Source: an uncultured Muribaculaceae bacterium (GTDB taxonomy: Bacteria; Bacteroidota; Bacteroidia; Bacteroidales; Muribaculaceae). Taken from it: a stretch of 6,928 nucleotides of DNA. The notes under the pieces are model-generated. The model was not told the DNA's origin. It did no database searches and saw nothing but the letters and a program-made list of their open reading frames with translations. The translations under genes were made by a program, and so were the position numbers. Below, piece by piece: positions 1 through 5,655 of the stretch. The stretch covers positions 1-6,928 of the forward strand of contig CAMWUM010000102.1 in the NCBI GenBank assembly GCA_947177435.1, in the 5' to 3' direction. How positions within the stretch are numbered: the stretch's first letter is position 1; the number at the start of each line of letters is the position of its first letter.

Positions 1-3
1 CGC

Positions 4-10
4 CCTCCTT
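4..10 (-). promoter_or_regulatory. possible Shine-Dalgarno site for a gene just outside the window
   Basis: The minus strand reads AAGGAGG here, an exact anti-16S-like sequence, at the end of the 58-base spacer after the SusD-like gene. The next codons lie outside the window, so no start can be confirmed. Genes of this group, including both with visible starts in this window, usually lack Shine-Dalgarno sites, so this could be chance. If real, it would serve the next gene of the same operon, where a SusE/F-like or other surface glycan-binding protein, or a glycosidase, is commonly found. Confidence 0.25.
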
Positions 11-33
11 GTGTTTGCTTTTTTGGATTATTC

Positions 34-52
34 GACATGGCAGAGCCATGTC
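34..52 (-). other. intercistronic hairpin downstream of the SusD-like gene
   Basis: This is a perfect inverted repeat with arms GACATGGC and GCCATGTC (8 bp) around a 3-base loop. It begins 6 bases after the SusD-like stop codon. In the direction of transcription it is followed by an A-rich stretch (GAATAATCCAAAAAAG), not a U tract, so it is not a standard intrinsic terminator. In SusCD operons such a hairpin could stabilise the 3' end of the upstream message, mark an RNA processing site, or partly attenuate transcription into later genes. The structure is seen directly; the function is inferred. Confidence 0.45.
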
Positions 53-58
53 CCTACA

Positions 59-2179
59 TTATTTGAGGGCGGGTTGGTCGCCTTCGGTGGGCCAGTAGGG
101 ATTCTGATAGATGGGGCTGTCTTCGATAGTCACACCGTCAGCAGCCGACTCCAGGAAGTGGCCACGGTTGACGGGCTCGAGGTAATGAGCCATCTTCCAG
201 GTCATACCGGTAGCATAGAACTTATTGTTCTCATTGATGCGGAAGAGCGAGAAGTACTGAGGATTCTTGACGCCGGGAGCGGTCTCGAAGCCGCCTACTT
301 CATCAGAGGGAGAAGACACATTGTTCTTGGTGATGTCGCTGTTATCGAATACCAGTGCACCAGAGCCGGTGGGATAGTACTTCTGCATCGGACCGAAAAT
401 CTTGCAGCCGTGGAGGTACATGGGCTTATCCATCAGTTGATCGAACGAACGCCAACGCTTGAGGTCATCCATGCGGAAGCCTTCGCTCATAAGTTCGCAG
501 CGACGCTCGCGACGGATGTTGTAAAGCACCTTGGAAGTGATGCGCTGGCCAGCTGAGTAGAGGCCAAGGTCATGGCTGGTGTACTCTTCCTTGTCAAGGT
601 CGGTGGCAGCGATAGTCACGCTTGCTTCAGCCACACCGGCGCGGGTACGGATCTTGTTCCAGTAGTTCCAAGCGTCAGCGTCGAGGCCGTCACCCTTGAG
701 TTCCCAGCAAGCCTCCATATAGATGAGGTAAGCCTCGACAGAGCGGTAGATGCAGGGAGCGGTAAGGTCATGGCCACCCTTTACCCAATCTGCATTGGTA
801 GTGAAGCCCTTGCCCTTCTGATAACCAGTGGTAGAACCGCAGTAGGGAGCGCTCACGATACCGGGCACGAGATATTCGGTAGAAGAACGCTTAGCGCCGA
901 TACCAATCTTCTGCTCGTCGTCACCTTCGAATACGTATTCGTTAGGAGCCTTGGTGAAGATCTGCCAACGATAGTCGCGGCCGGTCTTGGTGTCCTGCAC
1001 GAAGTCATCGCCCTTGTAACCAGAGTTAGCATCGTAGATGGGGAGGCCGTTGGTCATAAGGAAAGTGTTGGCAAACTCCTGAGTGAAGCCGTTGTTGCTC
1101 TTCATGTACTGACCAAGCGAGTGACCACCGCTGACGTCGATGTCGTATGCGCGCCACATCAGCACTTCATTCTCGTAGCTGGTGAGAGTCTGCGAGGTGA
1201 ACATAGCGTAGTACGGGTTGCTCGGCATGTCGGTATAAGTTGCACCAAGAACCTTCTTGTTGTTAACGGTAAGAGTGGGATACTTGTCAGCTACGTACTT
1301 AGAAGCGTTAAGGGCTTCGGTAAGGAAGAAGTTTACTTCAGAAGCATTGTCATAAGTATAGTTGGCGTTGTATTCCTTCTGAGCACCGGGCCAGCCTGCT
1401 GCCTTGTCGGGCACGAAAGGAGTGCCGGCGAAGTACTTCTCGAAAGTGCCTTCGTAAAGAGCCACGCGAGCCTTCTCGAGGTAAGCGATGTCACGGGTAA
1501 TGCGGTTTTTGCCGCCAGTGGTGGAGCCATCGCTCAGGTACTTGATTGCACTGTCAAGGTCAGCCAGGATGAAACGAGCCACCTGGTTGCGGGGAGCGCG
1601 CTTCGAATAGTTGATGAGGCTGTCCTTGTTCATGGGCAGGTTCTTGGTGATGATGGGGAAGTCGCCCATGGCACGGAGTTTCTTATAGTACTCGATGGCA
1701 CGGAGCATGTAGCCCTCACCGATGTAGTGCTCAATCTGCACCTTGTCGCCAGTAATCTGGCCGGCTGCGTACTTGGGCACAACAGTCTCAAGGAAGTAGT
1801 TGAGGTCGTTGATGGTGCCGAAGCTCCACGAACCGCCGGTGCCGTTGCCCACCTTGTAGTCGGCGCCGGAGTAGAACTCATTGCCGAGCGAAGTGCCGCA
1901 CTCGTTGTCGGTGCCCATATCATCGTGGATATAGAACTGGTAGCCCGAGCCCGAATAGCCATAGTGAGGGAAGGCGTTGGCGCCGCGCGAGCCGTTCATG
2001 CCGCCGCGGTCGTAGTATGCGATGGTGTACGCACCGAGCTGCGAAGCATTGGTGAAGTAGGTCTCGGGCGTAACCTGCGAGGGAGGAGTGATGTCGAGAT
2101 AGTCATCGCAACCGACCATACCAAGGCCGAGAGCGCAGGCCATGACGCCTCCCATGATTGATTTATTGAGATTTTTCAT
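59..2179 (-). CDS. SusD/RagB-like surface glycan-binding lipoprotein
   Basis: A 706-aa outer-membrane lipoprotein expected to bind oligosaccharides at the cell surface and close over the SusC-like transporter as a lid. The N-terminus is a lipoprotein signal: KNLNK, a hydrophobic stretch, then GMVGC with the lipidated cysteine at residue 24. The CDDYLD that follows is the usual SusD start after cleavage, and its acidic residues fit surface export. Family landmarks in order: a helical TPR-like part around 150-250; NGLPIYD at 377-383 with RDYRW at 401-405; the C-terminal SusD/RagB region with EAYLIYMEACWE (482-493), WNKIRTRAGV (507-516) and RRERRCELMSEGFRMDDLKRW (556-576, key residues); and a terminal YLEPVN...YQNPYW. 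At 706 aa it is longer than the roughly 500-600 aa common in the family; the extra length seems to lie in the aromatic- and glycine-rich central part (about 250-480). It starts 15 bases after the SusC-like stop, with an A-rich leader and no Shine-Dalgarno site, so cotranscription is very likely. The ligand cannot be read from sequence. Confidence 0.96.
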   Translation of the reverse strand: MKNLNKSIMGGVMACALGLGMVGCDDYLDITPPSQVTPETYFTNASQLGAYTIAYYDRGGMNGSRGANAFPHYGYSGSGYQFYIHDDMGTDNECGTSLGNEFYSGADYKVGNGTGGSWSFGTINDLNYFLETVVPKYAAGQITGDKVQIEHYIGEGYMLRAIEYYKKLRAMGDFPIITKNLPMNKDSLINYSKRAPRNQVARFILADLDSAIKYLSDGSTTGGKNRITRDIAYLEKARVALYEGTFEKYFAGTPFVPDKAAGWPGAQKEYNANYTYDNASEVNFFLTEALNASKYVADKYPTLTVNNKKVLGATYTDMPSNPYYAMFTSQTLTSYENEVLMWRAYDIDVSGGHSLGQYMKSNNGFTQEFANTFLMTNGLPIYDANSGYKGDDFVQDTKTGRDYRWQIFTKAPNEYVFEGDDEQKIGIGAKRSSTEYLVPGIVSAPYCGSTTGYQKGKGFTTNADWVKGGHDLTAPCIYRSVEAYLIYMEACWELKGDGLDADAWNYWNKIRTRAGVAEASVTIAATDLDKEEYTSHDLGLYSAGQRITSKVLYNIRRERRCELMSEGFRMDDLKRWRSFDQLMDKPMYLHGCKIFGPMQKYYPTGSGALVFDNSDITKNNVSSPSDEVGGFETAPGVKNPQYFSLFRINENNKFYATGMTWKMAHYLEPVNRGHFLESAADGVTIEDSPIYQNPYWPTEGDQPALK

Positions 2180-2194
2180 TGTGCTTTAGATTTT

Positions 2195-5100
2195 TTAGAA
2201 GTCAATCGACAGACCAAACGAATAAGTCTTTGACAGGGGGTAAGATGCGCCCGACTTCATCGACGATACCTCGAGCGACTCGGGATCCATAACCTTCGAC
2301 ATCTTAGTCCAAGTGCAGAGGTTCTCAGCCGAGAAGTAGATGCGGAGCTTGGATACGTGGATCTTGTTCATCCAGGCGCTGGGGAAAGTATAGCCAACCT
2401 GGAGGTTCTTCAGACGCAGGTAAGATGCGTTCTGGAGATACTTGGTCTGGATTTCACGGTTCTTGTTGGTGTAGTAGAGGGGACGGGGATAGTAAGCGTC
2501 GTAGTTAGCGCCAAGGAGGCTGCTTTCGTCACGCCAGTAGTCGAGGTGAGGCTCGAGGAAGAGCGACTCCCAGCGACCGCCTGAGGTAGCACCCCAGAAC
2601 ACTGCCGACTTGCCCCAAGTGCCTTGACCGCCATTGGGATCGAAGTAGTAATCACGCTTGAGCACGCCCTGGAAGAATGCGGTAAGATCGATACCCTTCC
2701 ACTGGCCGAAGAGGTTGAAGCCGAAGCGGTAGCGGGGCGAGGTGTTACCGATGACCTTGAGGTCGCCGAGAGCATCGAGAGTGTTGCCCTTGTGGATCTT
2801 GCCGTCGCCGTCGATATCTTCGTACATCATATCGCCAGCGAGCCATGCTGATGCGCTGAGCTCATCCTGGTTGACCTGGGCGAGGTGGGCGTCCATCTCC
2901 TCCTGAGTCTTGGCGATGCCCTTGGTGGTAAGACCGTAGATCTGGCCGGTGTATACGCCTGCGATGTACTTGTTGATGTAACGCTCGTCGTTAGGATATT
3001 CGGTAATCTTGGTGCGGTCGTCGGAGAGGTTGAGCTTGGCGCTGTAGGTGAACTGACCTACTACGTCCTGCCACTGCAACTGGAGTTCCCAACCAGAGGT
3101 ACAAAGAGAGAGTGAGTTCTCAGAGGGCACGCCTGCGCCGAAGACAGCGGGATAAGTCAGGGCCGGACCGAGCATGTCGTGGTTGTTGCGCCAGAAGTAG
3201 TCGAAGCTACCAGTAAGGCGATAGTCAAATGCGGCGAAGTCGATACCAAGGTTGGTAGAGCGGATCTTCTCCCAGGTCAGGTCGGGAGTAACGAGGCTGG
3301 GGAAGTAGGCGGTATTGGCCTTGATGCCATTTACGAGCCAGTTAGAACCCTGGTTGTAAACACCTATAGTACGATAGGTCGGGTACCAGCCATTGGTGTT
3401 CTGGTTGGCGAGCTGACCATAAGAACCACGGAGCTTGAGGGTGGGAACGTAAGGAGCTATATTCTTCCAGAACTCTTCACGAGCGATGTTCCAACCGAGA
3501 GAGAATGAGGGAGACCATACCCAGCGGCTGTCGCGACGGAAGCGCGAGGTGCCGTCATAGCGGAGGTTGACCTCAGCCAGGTACTTTCCATCATAATCGT
3601 AGTTGATACGGCCGAAGAAGCCAACGGTACGCCACTTCTGGTACTGGCTGCTCATGCCCCAGCCATCGGTACTGGTGGTAAGATTGAGCACGGGCAGATC
3701 CTCAACCAGCATATCGTCGCGGTTGGCGCTCAAGTCGCGGTACTTGAAGTCCTCAGCCTGGAAACCGAGCATCACCTTGAAATCGTTCTTCTCGTTGACA
3801 GTGAACATATAGTCGGTGAAGACGTTGTAGTTGAGGTAGGTGCTACGGTAGCTGTACTCATAGAGGTTGCTGTGGTCGCCGCAGTCGAATGCCAAGTGCA
3901 CGTCCTCAGCATTGTACTGGGGATAGTCGTTGGCGTCGTGAGCGTAGACGGGCTTAATCTCTCTGTGCGTCCAGTTGCTGTTGATGCGGGAGTTGAATTC
4001 GCCGGTGATGTTCCAACCCTTGAGCGGGGTGAGGACAACCTGGAACTGGTTGGTGAATACATCGTTCTGCTCGATGTAACGACCACCGTTCTCAAGGTGC
4101 TCGATGTAGTTGAAGTCGGCTGCAATGTAGCCGTTGGGGTCATACTTGGGGTTAGTCGGGGGGAGACGACGGAGAATCTTCTCGTAGAATCCACCGGTCA
4201 TCCACTGTGCGCGGTTGTAGTCAGTGCGCACCCAGCGGCTGGTGTACTGGATTTTAAGCCACGAGTAGAGGTCAGCGTTGAACTTGCCCATCAAAGAGTA
4301 ACGGTCGTAGGTATCCTGGCCGTACTTCATGAAGCCACCTTGATCAAGGAAGTTGCCCGAAACGTAGTAGGTGATCTTGTCGCCGCCGCCGGTCATCGTC
4401 AGGTTGTGCTCCTGAGCAAAGGCTGTATCCTTGTAGAGCTCCTTACGCCAGTCGACGTTGGCGAAAGTACCGGAGTTTTCACCCGTACCCCACCTACGGT
4501 GAGTGCCGTTGAAAGCGTTTTTATAGATGTAGTTGTCAGACTCGCCGTTGTAGTAAGCCCAAGCCTGAGCCACGAAGTCCTGCTCGAAAGCCTGGCTGCC
4601 GGGCGAGGTGTTGTTCTGCACGTCGTTGAGGTAGTTGATATACTCCCACGAATCCATCATCTGCAGCGGGGTCAGAGGCTGGTTGAAGCGGAACGAGTTG
4701 TTATACCTTACCTGGGTTGTGCCCTTAGAGCCACCCTTGGTGGTGATAAGGATAACGCCGAAAGGCGCGCGCGAACCATAAATAGAAGATGCGGCGGCGT
4801 CCTTGAGCACCGAGATGCTCTCGATATCCTGCGGGTTGAGGGCGTTCATGTCACCCTCCATGCCGTCGATGAGGATGAGTGGCGAACCCGACGAACCCTC
4901 ACCGATGGTGGCCATACCACGCACGTTGATAGACTTGCTGGCGTTGAGCTCGCCACCATTGCTTGAGTTAGAAATGTTAAGACCGGGGATAACGCCCTGC
5001 AGAGCGGCAGCAGTGCTCTGTACGGGGCGGCCTGCCAGGTCCTTGGAAGTGGCCACGCCCACCGAACCGGTAAGGTTGACCTTCTTCTGCTGGCCGAAAC

Positions 5101-5470
5101 CAACGACAACGACCTCATCGAGAAGGTTGCTGTCCTCTTTTAGGTTAACAGTGATGTTCTGGCCGGGCTTTACATCAATGATTTCGTTTTTGTAACCGAT
5201 GTAAGAAACCTCGATCTTGCAGGGGCCGGAAATTTTGAGGGTAAAGTTGCCATCGAAGTCAGTCGAAACGCCTTGGGTCTCGCCAACAACTTTGACTGAA
5301 GCGCCAATGACGGGCTCTCCCAGTTCGTCGTACACGACGCCAGAGACCGAGGAGGTCGCCTGCTGCACAGACGACGCGAAGGCCGGGGGCGTGAATACGC
5401 TAAAGGATCCCATAAGGGCTACACACAGCAAAGCGCTCTTCACTGATGGTAGTTTAGCATTGTGATTCAT
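2195..5470 (-). CDS. SusC/RagA-like TonB-dependent outer-membrane glycan transporter
   Basis: A 1091-aa outer-membrane importer that takes up oligosaccharides captured by the SusD-like partner, powered by TonB-ExbBD. Start: the frame stays open to a TTG at 5509, but the ATG at 5470 is chosen because it directly precedes a normal signal peptide (MNHNAK, hydrophobic core, cleavage likely after AFA at residue 32). Next come a carboxypeptidase-regulatory-like domain (about 42-115, with SGVVYDELGEPVIGASV), a TonB-box region DEVVVVGFGQQKK (118-130), and a plug (about 130-250) ending in the SusC signature DAAASSIYGSRAPFGVILIT followed by TKGG. The remainder is a 22-strand-type beta barrel with family landmarks RYDGTSRF (637-644), LRGSYGQLANQN (680-691), EDIDGDGKI (884-892) and YLRLKNLQVGYTFP (1017-1030). 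The last residues, YSFGLSIDF, end in an aromatic suited to BAM assembly. Length is normal and no frameshift is seen. It is followed within 15 bases by its SusD partner. The specific sugar is unknown; the neighbouring GH16 enzyme suggests a beta-glucan or beta-galactan fragment. Confidence 0.97.
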   Translation of the reverse strand: MNHNAKLPSVKSALLCVALMGSFSVFTPPAFASSVQQATSSVSGVVYDELGEPVIGASVKVVGETQGVSTDFDGNFTLKISGPCKIEVSYIGYKNEIIDVKPGQNITVNLKEDSNLLDEVVVVGFGQQKKVNLTGSVGVATSKDLAGRPVQSTAAALQGVIPGLNISNSSNGGELNASKSINVRGMATIGEGSSGSPLILIDGMEGDMNALNPQDIESISVLKDAAASSIYGSRAPFGVILITTKGGSKGTTQVRYNNSFRFNQPLTPLQMMDSWEYINYLNDVQNNTSPGSQAFEQDFVAQAWAYYNGESDNYIYKNAFNGTHRRWGTGENSGTFANVDWRKELYKDTAFAQEHNLTMTGGGDKITYYVSGNFLDQGGFMKYGQDTYDRYSLMGKFNADLYSWLKIQYTSRWVRTDYNRAQWMTGGFYEKILRRLPPTNPKYDPNGYIAADFNYIEHLENGGRYIEQNDVFTNQFQVVLTPLKGWNITGEFNSRINSNWTHREIKPVYAHDANDYPQYNAEDVHLAFDCGDHSNLYEYSYRSTYLNYNVFTDYMFTVNEKNDFKVMLGFQAEDFKYRDLSANRDDMLVEDLPVLNLTTSTDGWGMSSQYQKWRTVGFFGRINYDYDGKYLAEVNLRYDGTSRFRRDSRWVWSPSFSLGWNIAREEFWKNIAPYVPTLKLRGSYGQLANQNTNGWYPTYRTIGVYNQGSNWLVNGIKANTAYFPSLVTPDLTWEKIRSTNLGIDFAAFDYRLTGSFDYFWRNNHDMLGPALTYPAVFGAGVPSENSLSLCTSGWELQLQWQDVVGQFTYSAKLNLSDDRTKITEYPNDERYINKYIAGVYTGQIYGLTTKGIAKTQEEMDAHLAQVNQDELSASAWLAGDMMYEDIDGDGKIHKGNTLDALGDLKVIGNTSPRYRFGFNLFGQWKGIDLTAFFQGVLKRDYYFDPNGGQGTWGKSAVFWGATSGGRWESLFLEPHLDYWRDESSLLGANYDAYYPRPLYYTNKNREIQTKYLQNASYLRLKNLQVGYTFPSAWMNKIHVSKLRIYFSAENLCTWTKMSKVMDPESLEVSSMKSGASYPLSKTYSFGLSIDF

Positions 5471-5556
5471 GTTAGGTATTAAAAGTTGGTAAAGTTTTAT
5501 AATTGGCAAAAAGATTAATCAGTTGCAGTTAAGCAAGGATGCGGTATTAGACACGG

Positions 5557-5564
5557 CAAAGTTA
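5557..5564 (-). promoter_or_regulatory. Bacteroidota-type -7 promoter element for the susCD-like operon
   Basis: The minus strand reads TAACTTTG, a perfect match to the TAnnTTTG -7 element of the primary sigma factor in Bacteroides and relatives. Transcription would begin near 5550, giving a leader of about 80 bases before the SusC-like ATG at 5470. At the usual spacing of 19-21 bases upstream I see GCAAACCGGTAAG and no clear TTTG/TTG -33 element, so the promoter may need an activator (a hybrid two-component, SusR-like or ECF-sigma system, as is common for PULs). The leader is AT-rich and has no Shine-Dalgarno site before the ATG. No regulator gene lies in the window. Confidence 0.65.
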
Positions 5565-5602
5565 ACAATTATTTTTGAAACTTACCGGTTTGCGTTGTTT
5601 AA

Positions 5603-5616
5603 TTAAAATATTTTAA
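5603..5616. repeat. 14-bp A/T palindrome between terminator and promoter
   Basis: TTAAAATATTTTAA is a perfect palindrome made only of A and T. It lies about 50-65 bases upstream of the predicted start of the susCD-like transcript and just beyond the GC-rich hairpin that ends the GH16 gene. It could act as an UP-like element, as part of a regulator site, or as the U-rich tail of the terminator (the minus-strand RNA contains UUAAAAUAUUUUAAUU here). In DNA this AT-rich, a palindrome of this length could also be chance. Confidence 0.35.
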
Positions 5617-5619
5617 CAG

Positions 5620-5647
5620 TTGACGCCCCGCCCGGGCGGGGCGTCAA
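5620..5647 (-). terminator. GC-rich palindromic terminator of the GH16 gene
   Basis: This is a 28-base perfect palindrome with arm TTGACGCCCCGCCC and its exact complement and no spacer, starting 8 bases after the GH16 stop codon (TAA at 5658-5656). As RNA it can form a stem of about 12 bp with a CCGG-type tetraloop, almost entirely G-C pairs. The sequence after it on the transcribed strand is ACTGTTAAAATATTTTAATT: rich in U but interrupted, so it is not a textbook U tract. Read toward the plus strand, the flank is AGATGGGG, so it is unlikely to terminate in that direction. It separates the GH16 transcript from the susCD-like promoter, although some readthrough is possible. Confidence 0.7.
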
Positions 5648-5655
5648 GATGGGGA

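Noticed and set aside
572..2161. 529-aa plus-strand open frame as a possible gene
   Set aside because: It is exactly antisense and in codon register with the well-supported SusD-like gene. Its translation is a repetitive V/A/L/G/E-rich mix with no recognisable domain, as expected for a reverse-complement reading.
3872..4966. 364-aa plus-strand open frame as a possible gene
   Set aside because: It is antisense in register to the SusC-like plug and barrel, with no recognisable motif. It is explained by avoidance of TTA/CTA/TCA codons.
5471..5509. Upstream TTG start that would add 13 residues to the SusC-like protein
   Set aside because: The added residues (MPIIKLYQLLIPN) would precede an already complete signal peptide. 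They come from AT-rich leader sequence, and the ATG at 5470 gives a normal N-terminus.
5471..5556. Riboswitch or small RNA in the SusC-like leader
   Set aside because: The roughly 80-base leader is AT-rich with no extended stems, conserved aptamer motif or internal terminator that I can see.
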